Shown here: in pieces, positions 1 to 8,845 of the stretch
Position numbering within the stretch: position 1 is the stretch's first letter
Layout: each line of letters starts with the position of its first letter
Assembly: GCF_014202225.1 (NCBI RefSeq)
Contig: NZ_JACHGE010000003.1
Span: 335,121-399,120 of the forward strand
Direction of reading: 5' to 3'
Source of the DNA: Algibacter amylolyticus
GTDB lineage: Bacteria > Bacteroidota > Bacteroidia > Flavobacteriales > Flavobacteriaceae
DNA length: 64,000 nucleotides
Notes under the pieces: model-generated
Database searches by the model: none
The model's input: only the letters and a program-made list of their open reading frames with translations
Told to the model about the DNA's origin: nothing
Made by a program: the position numbers and the translations under genes

Positions 1-1
1 T

Positions 2-1384
2 CAACCTGCTCAACCCACAACGGCATGTTGGCAAACTGCAATTTTCAATAATACTACCTGTACTTGGGATGTAACAGGAACGCAACCTACTCAACCCTCA
101 ACTGCGTGTGGGGAAACTGCAACCTTTAACAACACAACCTGTACTTGGGATGTAACAGGAACACAACCTGCTCAACCCACAACGGCATGTTGGCAAACTG
201 CAATTTTCAATAATACTACCTGTACTTGGGATGTAACAGGAACGCAACCTACTCAACCCACAAAGGCATGTTGGGAAACTGCAACTTTCAATAACACTAC
301 CTGTAATTGGGACATATCAGGAACGCAGCCTACTGAACCAACAACACAATGTTGGGAAACCGCAACTTTCAATAGCACCACATGTACTTGGGATGTAACA
401 GGAACGCAACCTACTAAACCCTCAACTGCGTGTGGGGAAACGGCAACTTTTAACAATACAACCTGTGCTTGGGACACAGTTGGAACGCAACCTACTGAAC
501 CAACAACACAATGTTGGGAAACCGCAACCTTCAATAACACAACCTGTACTTGGGATGTAACAGGAACACAACCTACTAAACCAACAACTGCGTGTTGGGA
601 AACCGCAACTTTCAATAGCACATCATGTACTTGGGATGTCACAGGAACACAACCTTCTCAACCCACAACAGAATGCTGGGAAACAGTAACTTTCAATAAT
701 ACAACCTGTACTTGGGATGTAACAGGAACGCAACCGACTCAACCCTCAACGGCATGTTGGGAAATAGCAATTTTTAATAACACAACCTGTACTTGGGATA
801 TAACAGGAACACAACCTTCTCAACCCACAACAGAATGCTGGGAAACAGTAACTTTCAATAATACAACCTGTACTTGGGATGTAACAGGAACGCAACCGAC
901 TCAACCCTCAACGGCATGTTGGGAAATAGCAATTTTTAATAACACAACCTGTACTTGGGATATAACAGGAACCCAACCTACTCAACCCACAACGGCATGT
1001 TGGGAAACAGCAACTTTCAATAACTCTACCTGTATTTGGGATATAATAGGAATACAACCTACTCAACCAATAACAGCATGTTGGGAAACCGCAACTTTTA
1101 ACAACACAACCTGTATTTGGGAAGTATTAGGAATACAAGATCCAATGCCAACTGATTTAGAGTGTTGGGAGACAGCAACCTTCAATAATACAACCTGTTC
1201 TTGGGATATAACAGGAACGCAACCTACTCAACCAACAACACAATGTTGGGAAACCGCAACTTTCAACAACACAACTTGTACTTGGGATATAACGGGAACG
1301 CAACCTACTCAGCCATCAACAGCATGCTGGGAAACCGCAACTTTCAATAACACTACCTGTAATTGGAACATAACAGGAATACAA
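2..1384 (+). repeat. 81-bp coding tandem repeat, 17 copies
   Basis: Unit length is 81 bp (CAA codons opening successive units at 2, 83, 164 and so on), except one 84-bp unit ending near 1381. Some neighbouring pairs are identical: 641-810 equals 803-972, i.e. a perfect 162-bp (two-unit) duplication, and 2-97 equals 164-259 or nearly so. These mark recent expansion by slippage or recombination. Confidence 0.93.
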
Positions 1385-2074
1385 CCTGCTCCTGTAGATA
1401 TACTAGAAAGTGCAACAGTTTGCGATGGTTATATACTACCAACACTAACCATTGGTAATTACTTTTCTTCAACTCAAGGAACAGGTAAAAAGCTTAACGC
1501 AGGCGATAGCATTACGACGTCTCAAACTATTTTTATTTACACGGAAAACGGAACCTGTTTTGATGAATCTTCATTTAAAATAACTATTAATGAAACTGTA
1601 GACTTTTCTCTATCGGAAAATAATTTAGAAATTGAAAAACAAGATCTCACGGTTAATATGGTTAATCAATCGATAGTTTACGAATATTCAATTGATGGTT
1701 ATAATTATCAAACCAGTAACCACTTTTCAGATATACCTGAAGGATTTTATAGCCTTTATGTTCATGATGTTAATGGTTGTCTAGAAAAAACTCTTCCGTT
1801 TCAAATCAAATTAATTCAATTTAGTATACCTAAATATTTCACACCTAATAACGATGGTTACCATGATACTTGGAAGGTTACCGATACTTCAAAGCGTATA
1901 AAATATATTCAAATTTTTGATAGATACGGTAAACTAATCAATCAATCTAACACAAATTCTCGGGGTTGGGACGGTTTATTTAAAGGCCACGAAATGCCTG
2001 TTAATGATTATTGGTTTGTAATAGTATTGCAATCTGGAAAGCAAATTCGTGGGCACTTTTCATTAAAGCGTTAA
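2..2074 (+). CDS. Secreted tandem-repeat protein with T9SS type B C-terminal domain (5' end outside window)
   Basis: The reading frame is open from the first codon of the window to the stop at 2074 (about 690 residues), so the gene starts upstream; the internal ATG at 1145 is not a plausible start because the repeats run through it. Residues 1-460 are 17 copies of a 27-residue unit with the pattern CWETATFNNTTCTWDVTGTQ followed by a Pro/Gln/Thr linker; each copy has two Cys and two Trp. After a non-repeat segment, the last ~85 residues (from FSIPKYFTPNNDGYHDTW, via IFDRYGKLI and WDG, to HFSLKR) match the gliding-motility-associated C-terminal domain that directs export by the type IX system. 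Inference: a surface or released adhesin-like protein. One linker (near 1140) is a residue longer than the others. Confidence 0.88.
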   Translation, partial: QPAQPTTACWQTAIFNNTTCTWDVTGTQPTQPSTACGETATFNNTTCTWDVTGTQPAQPTTACWQTAIFNNTTCTWDVTGTQPTQPTKACWETATFNNTTCNWDISGTQPTEPTTQCWETATFNSTTCTWDVTGTQPTKPSTACGETATFNNTTCAWDTVGTQPTEPTTQCWETATFNNTTCTWDVTGTQPTKPTTACWETATFNSTSCTWDVTGTQPSQPTTECWETVTFNNTTCTWDVTGTQPTQPSTACWEIAIFNNTTCTWDITGTQPSQPTTECWETVTFNNTTCTWDVTGTQPTQPSTACWEIAIFNNTTCTWDITGTQPTQPTTACWETATFNNSTCIWDIIGIQPTQPITACWETATFNNTTCIWEVLGIQDPMPTDLECWETATFNNTTCSWDITGTQPTQPTTQCWETATFNNTTCTWDITGTQPTQPSTACWETATFNNTTCNWNITGIQPAPVDILESATVCDGYILPTLTIGNYFSSTQGTGKKLNAGDSITTSQTIFIYTENGTCFDESSFKITINETVDFSLSENNLEIEKQDLTVNMVNQSIVYEYSIDGYNYQTSNHFSDIPEGFYSLYVHDVNGCLEKTLPFQIKLIQFSIPKYFTPNNDGYHDTWKVTDTSKRIKYIQIFDRYGKLINQSNTNSRGWDGLFKGHEMPVNDYWFVIVLQSGKQIRGHFSLKR

Positions 2075-2217
2075 TTAATAGGGTCCACTGCTCTATTCGA
2101 TTCTAGTTGTTTTTAGTAAGGTATGTAAAGTACTAAAATCATTTCTATTTATGGAATGAGATAATTATATCTATCACCAAATTTATGCTTTTTATAAATC
2201 TTTGTTAAAAAAAAGAA

Positions 2218-2227
2218 TGAACGTTCA
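2218..2227. promoter_or_regulatory. Candidate TetR operator (perfect dyad)
   Basis: TGAACGTTCA is a perfect 10-bp palindrome of the kind bound by many TetR-family repressors. It sits 35 bases upstream of the tetR start, just before the -7 box, where a bound repressor would block RNA polymerase. Autoregulation is inferred. Confidence 0.6.
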
Positions 2228-2235
2228 CTTTTTTA

Positions 2236-2243
2236 TATCTTTG
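2236..2243 (+). promoter_or_regulatory. -7 box of the tetR/oxidoreductase operon
   Basis: TATCTTTG fits the Bacteroidota -7 consensus TAnnTTTG and lies 18 bases before the ATG at 2262. No good TTTG -33 element is seen at the usual distance; the operator dyad occupies the spacer. Confidence 0.55.
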
Positions 2244-2261
2244 TATGAGATTTAGAACGAA

Positions 2262-2846
2262 ATGGCAAAACTTCAAAAAAGTATAGATAAACGTAATGCA
2301 TTGGTTAAAGCAACCATAGAGCTAGTAAACAACAATGGTTTCCATGCTACGCCTATGAGTAAAATTGCTAAAATGGCCAATGTATCGCCAGCAACTATAT
2401 ACTTATATTTTGAGAACAAACAAGATTTGGTAAATCAAACTTATATTGATGTAAAAGCAGAATACACCAAATATGCTTTTAACGATTTTGATACCACATT
2501 ATCTGTTGAAGCTGGTTTTGAACACATCTGGAAACGTATTGCAGATTTTAAACTAAAAGAATCTGAGCACGCTATGTTTTTAGCCCAATGTGATAATACA
2601 CCAATGATTGATGAACCTAGTAGACAAGAAGGCATAAAACACTTACAACCTCTACTCGAACTTTGGGAACGTGGAAAAAAAGAGGGTATTATTAAACCTT
2701 TGTCTAATTATCTATTATACGCCTATTCCATAAACCCGTTATCATTTTTAATGATTAATCAAAAACGTGGTGCTTTTCAATTAGACGAAACCCATTTAGA
2801 AGAGGCCTTTCAATCTGCTTGGAGCAGTATAAAAGTTTGTAAATAA
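2262..2846 (+). CDS. TetR/AcrR-family transcriptional regulator
   Basis: 194 residues, the usual length for TetR repressors. The N-terminal DNA-binding domain is clear: helix-turn-helix around residues 25-55 with ATPMSKIAKMANVSPATIYLY followed by FENKQDLV, the family signature. The C-terminal ligand domain contains Cys near residue 110 and another close to the C-terminus, which could in principle sense electrophiles, but this is speculation. It is the first gene of a same-strand run of six genes with gaps of 1-27 bases, so it probably represses the whole cassette and itself through the dyad at 2218-2227. Confidence 0.9.
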   Translation: MAKLQKSIDKRNALVKATIELVNNNGFHATPMSKIAKMANVSPATIYLYFENKQDLVNQTYIDVKAEYTKYAFNDFDTTLSVEAGFEHIWKRIADFKLKESEHAMFLAQCDNTPMIDEPSRQEGIKHLQPLLELWERGKKEGIIKPLSNYLLYAYSINPLSFLMINQKRGAFQLDETHLEEAFQSAWSSIKVCK

Positions 2847-2847
2847 C

Positions 2848-3510
2848 ATGAATAAAACAGCAATTATTTTAGGCGCAACTGGATTAACGGGAGGCATTTT
2901 ATTGGAAAAATTAATAGCGGATAATAAGTACCAAAGTATCAAATTATTTTCTCGATCTAAAATAGAGGGTTTACCAAATAAAGTGACACAGTTTATAGGT
3001 AATCTATTAAATCTAGAGCAATTTAGAGCCGTTTTTACTGCAGATGAAGTATACTGCTGCATTGGAACAACTAAAGCAAAAACACCCGATAAAGACCATT
3101 ATAAAGAAATAGATTATGGCATTCCTGTTACAGCTGCTAAGCTTTCAAAGGAAAATAATATTCAATCGTTTTTAGTGGTTTCTGCCTTAGGAGCAAACCC
3201 AAATAGCTCCGTGTTTTATAATAAAATAAAAGGCGAAATGGAACGAGATGTTCAAAAACAAAATATTAGAAACACGTTTATTTTAAGACCATCATTAATT
3301 GGTGGAGAGCGCAATGAAAGGCGAACACTAGAGAAAATAGGATTAACCATTTTTAAAGTGATTCAGCCTTTATTTAAAGGTAAATTAGAGCAATATAAAA
3401 TCACAGAACCAAACGATATTGCTCAAGCCATGATAAATTTGGCTAACAGTACAAGTCATGCCGAAGTCATTATTACTTCAACCGATATTAAAAGAATTAC
3501 AAAAAACTAA
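2848..3510 (+). CDS. NAD(P)-binding atypical SDR (NmrA/HTATIP2-like)
   Basis: 220 residues beginning one base after the tetR stop. A Rossmann dinucleotide-binding motif GATGLTGG occupies residues 9-16 near the N-terminus, and the later SALGAN and FILRPSLIGG segments are typical of small atypical short-chain dehydrogenase/reductases of the NAD(P)H-binding (YwnB/HTATIP2-like) group. It lacks the classical YxxxK catalytic tetrad arrangement. Its substrate cannot be told from sequence. Co-transcription with a nitroreductase, a quinone/enone reductase and an aldehyde reductase suggests a role in redox or electrophile stress. Confidence 0.75.
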   Translation: MNKTAIILGATGLTGGILLEKLIADNKYQSIKLFSRSKIEGLPNKVTQFIGNLLNLEQFRAVFTADEVYCCIGTTKAKTPDKDHYKEIDYGIPVTAAKLSKENNIQSFLVVSALGANPNSSVFYNKIKGEMERDVQKQNIRNTFILRPSLIGGERNERRTLEKIGLTIFKVIQPLFKGKLEQYKITEPNDIAQAMINLANSTSHAEVIITSTDIKRITKN

Positions 3511-3529
3511 AATAGAAAAATTGAAAACT

Positions 3530-4162
3530 ATGAATTTATTAGATCAGTTAAATTGGAGATACGCTACAAAAGCAATGAATGGTGAAAAAGTAGCCGAAGA
3601 TAAAGTACAACGTATTTTGGAAGCGGCGCGTTTAGCGCCAACTTCAAGTGGTTTACAACCTTTCGAAATTATTGTTATTAAAAATCAAGATATTAAAGAA
3701 AAAATTAAACCGGTAGCTTGGAACCAATCTGTAATTACAGACTGCTCTCACCTACTCGTTTTTGCTGCTTGGGATACTTATACGGCAGATAGAATTAATT
3801 ATATGTTCGATTTAACTAACAAAATTCGTGGATTTGAAAACGAAGGTTGGGAAAACTACAGACAACAACTACTTAATTCGTATCCGCAAAAGGACGCCGA
3901 AGAAAACTTTAACCATGCTGCAAAACAGGCTTACATAGCATTAGGAACAGCAATGGTTGCTGCAGCAGAATTAAAAGTAGATAGTACGCCTATGGAAGGC
4001 TTTAGTGCAGATGCTGTAGACGAAATTTTAGGATTACGCGAAAAAGGATTACGTAGCACCATGTTTCTAACATTAGGTTATAGAAATGAAGATGAAGATT
4101 GGTTATCAAGTCTTGTAAAGGTTAGAAAACCTATGGAAGATTTTATAACTGTAATAGAGTAA
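3530..4162 (+). CDS. NAD(P)H-dependent nitroreductase-family oxidoreductase
   Basis: The ATG at 3530 gives 210 residues starting MNLLDQLNWRYATKAMN, the normal beginning of the family; a longer in-frame start at 3458 would overlap the preceding gene and is rejected. FMN-contacting features are visible: RYATK near the N-terminus, RLAPTSSGLQPFEI around residues 30-45, and a C-terminal LGLREKGLRSTMFLTLGYR. Family members (NfsB/YdgI-like) reduce nitro compounds, quinones or enones with NAD(P)H. A second, different nitroreductase lies on the other strand at 8846-9520. Confidence 0.88.
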   Translation: MNLLDQLNWRYATKAMNGEKVAEDKVQRILEAARLAPTSSGLQPFEIIVIKNQDIKEKIKPVAWNQSVITDCSHLLVFAAWDTYTADRINYMFDLTNKIRGFENEGWENYRQQLLNSYPQKDAEENFNHAAKQAYIALGTAMVAAAELKVDSTPMEGFSADAVDEILGLREKGLRSTMFLTLGYRNEDEDWLSSLVKVRKPMEDFITVIE

Positions 4163-4173
4163 AAATAACAACT

Positions 4174-5172
4174 ATGAGAAAGACCATTTTATTAAATAAT
4201 AGACCACAAGGAAAACCTACAGTATCAAATTTTGAATTTGTTACTGAAGATTCTGAGCTTACAATTTCTGAAGGCGAAATACTTTTAGAGGCCGCTTACG
4301 TTTCTGTCGATCCTTATTTAAGAGGTCGAATGAGCGATGCTAAATCATACATACCTCCTTTCGAGCTTAATAAACCAGTACATTCTGGTGTTGTAGCAAA
4401 AGTAATCGCTTCAAAAAACAAAAATTTTAAGGAAGGCGATTATGTTTCTGGTATGCTAAATTGGAGCACGCAACAAATCTCGAATGGTGAAGGTTTAAAT
4501 AAAGTAGACGGTTCTAAAGCGCCTTTAAGCACATACTTAGGTGTTTTAGGAATGACAGGATTAACCGCTTATTTAGGCTTAAACGAAATAGGAAAGCCAC
4601 AAGCAGGAGAAACTATTGTAGTTTCCGGAGCTGCTGGAGCAGTTGGTAGTGTTGTTGGGCAAATAGCAAAAATATTAGGGCTTAACGTTATTGGAATTGC
4701 TGGAACAGATGAGAAAATTGACATGCTAAAAGACAAATTTGGGTTTGATGCAGGTATCAATTATAACACTAGTAAAGACATTAATGCTGACCTTGAAAAA
4801 TTAGCACCAAATGGCGTTGATATTTATTTCGATAATGTTGGCGGACCTATTTCTGATGCTGTACTATTTAATATTAACCGTTTTGCGCGTATTATAATTT
4901 GCGGTGCTATTTCGGTTTATAATGAAACCGAATTACCTACCAGCTTAAGTGTACAGCCGTTTTTAGTTAAAAACAGCGCCTTAATGCAAGGGTTTATAGT
5001 CTCTAATTATGCTGAAAAATTTCCAGAAGCTATTCAGAAATTAGCGGGTTGGTTATCAGAAGGAAAACTAAAATACACCGAAACTATTGTTGAAGGTTTT
5101 GATAATATTCCAAGTGCTTTTATCGATTTATTTGAAGGTAAAAACAAAGGAAAAATGATAGTTAAAATTTAG
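4174..5172 (+). CDS. NADP-dependent medium-chain reductase (CurA / 2-alkenal reductase type)
   Basis: 332 residues, typical of the zinc-independent medium-chain dehydrogenase branch that includes CurA/YncB and leukotriene B4 12-hydroxydehydrogenase. Signatures: VSVDPYLRGRM near residue 45, the GMTGLTAYLGL segment near 126, the NADP-binding AAGAVGS at 153-159 and DIYFDNVGG near 220. Relatives reduce the activated C=C bond of enals and enones. It follows the nitroreductase by 11 bases and precedes the YqhD-like gene by 27, fitting a reactive-carbonyl detoxification operon. Confidence 0.88.
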   Translation: MRKTILLNNRPQGKPTVSNFEFVTEDSELTISEGEILLEAAYVSVDPYLRGRMSDAKSYIPPFELNKPVHSGVVAKVIASKNKNFKEGDYVSGMLNWSTQQISNGEGLNKVDGSKAPLSTYLGVLGMTGLTAYLGLNEIGKPQAGETIVVSGAAGAVGSVVGQIAKILGLNVIGIAGTDEKIDMLKDKFGFDAGINYNTSKDINADLEKLAPNGVDIYFDNVGGPISDAVLFNINRFARIIICGAISVYNETELPTSLSVQPFLVKNSALMQGFIVSNYAEKFPEAIQKLAGWLSEGKLKYTETIVEGFDNIPSAFIDLFEGKNKGKMIVKI

Positions 5173-5199
5173 ATTTTAATAATTAAAAAGAAAAAGAAG

Positions 5200-6360
5200 A
5201 TGAACAATTTTGAATTAAAAAACCCTACCAAAATTATTTTTGGAAAGGATACTATAGAAAAAGTAAAAGAAGAAATCCCTCAAGATGCTAAAGTATTACT
5301 GCTTTATGGTGGCGGAAGTATTAAGAAAAACGGTATCTACGAGCAAGTTAAAACAGCTTTAGCAAAGGTAGATGTTACCGAGTTTGGAGGTATTCCTGCA
5401 AACCCAGAATATGCGACTTTAATGGAAGCGTTACAGGTTATAAAAGATAAAAACATTACGTATTTATTAGCTGTTGGTGGTGGTTCTGTAATTGATGGAA
5501 CTAAATTTTTATCTGCAGCAGCAGTTTACGACGGCGACACACCATGGGACATTTTAACTAAAAATATTAGAACAGAAAAAGGTATGCCTTTTGGTACGGT
5601 TTTAACTTTACCAGCAACAGGATCTGAAATGAATTCTGGAGCCGTTATTACAAGGGCAGAAACTAAAGAAAAGTTGGCTATGGGTGGACCTGGTTTATTT
5701 CCTGAGTTTTCTATTTTAGATCCTCAAGTAATTACCTCTATACCACAACGCCAATTGGCAAATGGCATAACAGATGCTTTTACACATGTTTTAGAGCAAT
5801 ACATGACGTATCCAATTGGTGCATTGTTACAAGATCGTTTTGCAGAAAGTATTTTACAAACTTTAGTGGAAATAGCGCCAACGGTTATTAAGGATCCAAC
5901 GGACTACAAAGCGGCATCAAACTTTATGTGGAGTTGTACTATGGCTTTAAACGGATTAATCCAAAAAGGAGTTCCTGGAGATTGGGCGGTTCATGCTATG
6001 GGTCACGAATTAACAGCTTTATTTGGTATCGATCATGCACGTACGTTAGCTGTAATTGCTCCTAGCCATTACAAGTTTAATTTTGAAGCTAAAAAAGAAA
6101 AATTAGCACAATATGGTGAACGTGTTTGGAATATTACCGAAGGTAGCACAGACGATAAAGCCTATGCTGCTATTGAAAAAACAGTAGATTTTTTCCATGA
6201 ATTAGGAATCGATACAAAACTATCGGATTACACTAAAGACTATGAAGGAACTGCTGAAGAAATTTCAAAACGATTTACAGATCGCGGGTGGACAGGTTTA
6301 GGAGAACACCAATCTTTATCGCCAGACAAAGTTGAAAAAATAGTAAAAATGGCATACTAG
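5200..6360 (+). CDS. yqhD: Iron-containing alcohol dehydrogenase, YqhD-like aldehyde reductase
   Basis: 386 residues starting MNNFELKNPTKIIFGKD, as in E. coli YqhD. Nucleotide-binding GGGS is at 93-96, LPATGSEMNSGAV at 137-149. The metal ligands expected from YqhD (Asp, His, His, His) are all present at D192, H196, H265 and H279, so the enzyme looks active. YqhD reduces short aldehydes with NADPH and protects against lipid-peroxidation aldehydes. The position in a TetR-led cassette with an enal reductase and a DJ-1 protein supports that role here. Confidence 0.9.
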   Translation: MNNFELKNPTKIIFGKDTIEKVKEEIPQDAKVLLLYGGGSIKKNGIYEQVKTALAKVDVTEFGGIPANPEYATLMEALQVIKDKNITYLLAVGGGSVIDGTKFLSAAAVYDGDTPWDILTKNIRTEKGMPFGTVLTLPATGSEMNSGAVITRAETKEKLAMGGPGLFPEFSILDPQVITSIPQRQLANGITDAFTHVLEQYMTYPIGALLQDRFAESILQTLVEIAPTVIKDPTDYKAASNFMWSCTMALNGLIQKGVPGDWAVHAMGHELTALFGIDHARTLAVIAPSHYKFNFEAKKEKLAQYGERVWNITEGSTDDKAYAAIEKTVDFFHELGIDTKLSDYTKDYEGTAEEISKRFTDRGWTGLGEHQSLSPDKVEKIVKMAY

Positions 6361-6368
6361 TTAAAAAA

Positions 6369-7175
6369 ATGAACATTTTAAAAACAATAGCTTTAACGCT
6401 TACAATCATTACAGCTTCTAGTTGTAAAGACACAAAAAGCACAACACCTTCTGAAAACGTTTCAGAAGAAAAAACAGAATTAAAAAAAGAAAAAGATATG
6501 AAAGTATTATTTGTATTAACATCTCACGATAAACTAGGAGATACAGGAAAAAAAACAGGTTTTTGGGTTGAAGAATTTGCAAACCCGTATTACACATTAT
6601 TAGATAAAGGTGTGGATATTACAATTGCTACACCTAACGGAGGTGCTGCTCCAATAGATCCAAGTAGTGACTCGCCAGATGCTGCAACGGAAGCTACAGA
6701 ACGTTTTGATAAAGACGATGCTGCTAAAGCTAAAATTGCTAACACAAACAAATTATCTGATATGAATGTTGATGATTTTGATGCTGTATTTTATCCTGGA
6801 GGTCATGGACCGCTATGGGATTTAGCTAACGATGTAACTTCAATTGCTTTAATTGAAAAATTTAACGCTCAAGAAAAGCCAGTAGCATTTGTATGTCACG
6901 CACCCGCAGCTTTAAAAGGCGTAAAAAATAGCGATGGAACACCTTTAGTAAAAGGTAAAAAAGTAACAGGATTTACAAACAGCGAAGAGGCTGCCGTAGG
7001 TTTAACAGATGTAGTTCCATTTTTAGTAGAAGATATGCTTCAAGAAAATGGAGGTATTTACTCTAAAAAGGAAGATTGGTCGGCTTACGCTATTCAAGAC
7101 GGTAATTTAATTACTGGACAAAATCCAGCATCATCAGAGTTAGTTGCAGAAAAATTACTTGAAGCTCTAAAATAA
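6369..7175 (+). CDS. DJ-1/PfpI (Hsp31-like) lipoprotein
   Basis: 268 residues. Residues 1-19 form a lipoprotein signal (hydrophobic stretch, then TASSC with Cys19), followed by a Lys/Glu-rich linker to residue 43 and a DJ-1/PfpI domain. The nucleophile elbow is FVCHAPAAL with Cys176; a conserved YPGGHGPLWDL precedes it, as in the Hsp31 class with glyoxalase III or deglycase activity. An internal ATG at 6498 would give the bare cytosolic domain, but the intact lipobox makes the envelope form more likely. It is the last gene of the cassette, nine bases after yqhD and just before a strong terminator. A DJ-1 protein anchored in the envelope is less common than the cytosolic form. Confidence 0.82.
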   Translation: MNILKTIALTLTIITASSCKDTKSTTPSENVSEEKTELKKEKDMKVLFVLTSHDKLGDTGKKTGFWVEEFANPYYTLLDKGVDITIATPNGGAAPIDPSSDSPDAATEATERFDKDDAAKAKIANTNKLSDMNVDDFDAVFYPGGHGPLWDLANDVTSIALIEKFNAQEKPVAFVCHAPAALKGVKNSDGTPLVKGKKVTGFTNSEEAAVGLTDVVPFLVEDMLQENGGIYSKKEDWSAYAIQDGNLITGQNPASSELVAEKLLEALK

Positions 7176-7191
7176 GCTAAGTATATGATGT

Positions 7192-7230
7192 AATTAAAAA
7201 GGTTATCCAATTTGGATAACCTTTTTAATT
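7192..7230. terminator. Bidirectional rho-independent terminator
   Basis: Inverted repeat GGTTATCC (7201-7208) / GGATAACC (7214-7221) flanked by A5 and T5 runs, the arms extending to AATTAAAAA/TTTTTAATT. It serves the cassette ending at 7175 and the convergent kinase gene ending at 7264. Confidence 0.9.
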
Positions 7231-7263
7231 TTCTGCGCCTTAATCTTATTTAAAAAAGTATAA

Positions 7264-8607
7264 TTAATCGTTTTTAAAAATGGTAAAGTAAAACGTAGAA
7301 CCCACACCCTCTTTACTTTCAACCCAAATAGTACCCTTGTAATAACTTACTATCTTTTTAACAATGGATAGTCCAATTCCGGAAGAAGACCCTGTACTTT
7401 CCAATTTCGTAAAGACTTTAAAAATTTTATCAAAATAATCGGTATTAATTCCCATACCATTGTCTTTCACAAAAAACTCGTAGTTTTCATCCTTTTCAAC
7501 GAAACCTAATTCTACCAAGCCACTATCTTTATCGCAATATTTTACAGCATTCTGAATTAAGTTTTGAAATACTTGCTTAAATCTCCAAGTATTTCCAAAT
7601 ACACTTGGTAAATCCTCTTGAATACTAATTTTAATATGTTCTGGTATTAACATGGTTTGTAATACCTCATTTATAATTAAGTTAAAATCTACTAGTTTAT
7701 CCTCCTGTTCTAGTTTATCAATGGTAGAATAGTCTAAAATGCCTTTTATTAAAAAATCCATTTTTTCCACATTAAACAACACTTGTTCCAAAGGTTTAAA
7801 GGCCGTTTTATCTAAAACGTCTTTATTATCACTCATAAACCAACTCACTAATGTGTGAATATTAATTAATGGCGCTTTTAAATCATGCGATACAACATGT
7901 GCATATTCATTAAGTTCTTCGTTTTGAATAGACAAGCTATTTAATAATTCTTCCTTTTTCTTTTCTTGTGCTTTTATACGAGCTTCATATTCCTTCTTCT
8001 GAATAACATTAACAAGCATATTCGCGTAAACAAAAAGGATGTCCTGCTCGTTTTCAGAATAACTATTTAGTTTTTTAACCGAATCGAAACCAATAAAACC
8101 AATTAATTCGTTGTTTTTAATTTTAGGAATGGTAATTAAGCTTTTTATGCCTTGAGGTTCTAAAATAGCTCGTAAACCAAACTCGCCATCTTCCTCTAAA
8201 AGGCTTACATCTTCTACGTAAAAGGCTTCCCCTTTTTTATGAGACTCTAGCCAATGTGTTATATAATCTAGAGGTATATTCTGTAAGTTATCTATTTCAG
8301 GTTCTATATCACTAGCACACCATTCGTAAGTATTAGAACATGTATTGTTTACAAAATCATAAGAAAAGATATAACTTCTATCAGATTGGACAAACTCCCC
8401 TATTTGTTGTAATGATTCGCTAATTAATTTATCAATATCTGATAAATCTGAATTAATATACTTTGTAGAAATACTAATTAATAAGTCTTGAAAACGTAAA
8501 TGCCTTTCTATAATTTTATCTTTCTCTAATTGCTTTGAATCTAAATTAATAGCGTTTTGGGTTGGTTCTGAACTTTTACTGTCTGTGTTTAGATTATCTT
8601 TTTGCAT
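7264..8607 (-). CDS. GAF-domain sensor histidine kinase
   Basis: 447 residues, no signal peptide or membrane segment. A GAF domain covers about residues 40-205 (SDRSYIFSYD, ITIPKI, LIGFIGFDS). A short coiled coil leads to a HisKA-type dimerisation helix with AHVVSHDLKAPL, phosphoacceptor H241, then a HATPase_c domain with N-box FQNLIQNAVKYC, DNGMGI and SSSGIGLSIVKKIV. It is therefore a soluble kinase sensing a small molecule or cytosolic state. No response regulator gene adjoins it; upstream on the same strand is a terminator and a nitroreductase. Confidence 0.9.
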   Translation of the reverse strand: MQKDNLNTDSKSSEPTQNAINLDSKQLEKDKIIERHLRFQDLLISISTKYINSDLSDIDKLISESLQQIGEFVQSDRSYIFSYDFVNNTCSNTYEWCASDIEPEIDNLQNIPLDYITHWLESHKKGEAFYVEDVSLLEEDGEFGLRAILEPQGIKSLITIPKIKNNELIGFIGFDSVKKLNSYSENEQDILFVYANMLVNVIQKKEYEARIKAQEKKKEELLNSLSIQNEELNEYAHVVSHDLKAPLINIHTLVSWFMSDNKDVLDKTAFKPLEQVLFNVEKMDFLIKGILDYSTIDKLEQEDKLVDFNLIINEVLQTMLIPEHIKISIQEDLPSVFGNTWRFKQVFQNLIQNAVKYCDKDSGLVELGFVEKDENYEFFVKDNGMGINTDYFDKIFKVFTKLESTGSSSGIGLSIVKKIVSYYKGTIWVESKEGVGSTFYFTIFKND

Positions 8608-8785
8608 TCGACTATTTACATTTTAATAAAAGGAGCTTATTTGCTGCTAACGAATATAATATTTACATTTTTAATAGGAAAATGAAATGGTTTTATTTCA
8701 TCGTAATATATTAGCCAAATAGCTTATTCTAATATTTTAGTTTTTATTAAAGTTAAAGCTGTGCTGGTTTGATTATATGTTTAAT

Positions 8786-8810
8786 GAAAAAAGCCACTTA
8801 GTAGTGGCTT
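8786..8810 (-). terminator. Terminator of the nitroreductase gene
   Basis: Hairpin AAGCCACT/AGTGGCTT with a 4-base loop (8791-8810); on the minus strand it is followed by T6. It lies 36 bases beyond the stop of the 8846-9520 gene. Confidence 0.85.
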
Positions 8811-8845
8811 CTTAATTTTATAAATGCATGTTAATAGGTTAATCC

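Noticed and set aside
253-642. 129-residue minus-strand frame within the 81-bp repeats
   Set aside because: It repeats the same 27-residue period as the plus-strand gene and exists only because the repeats lack stops in that frame.
3458-3529. Upstream extension of the first nitroreductase
   Set aside because: It overlaps the preceding gene by 53 bases, and the family begins at the ATG at 3530.
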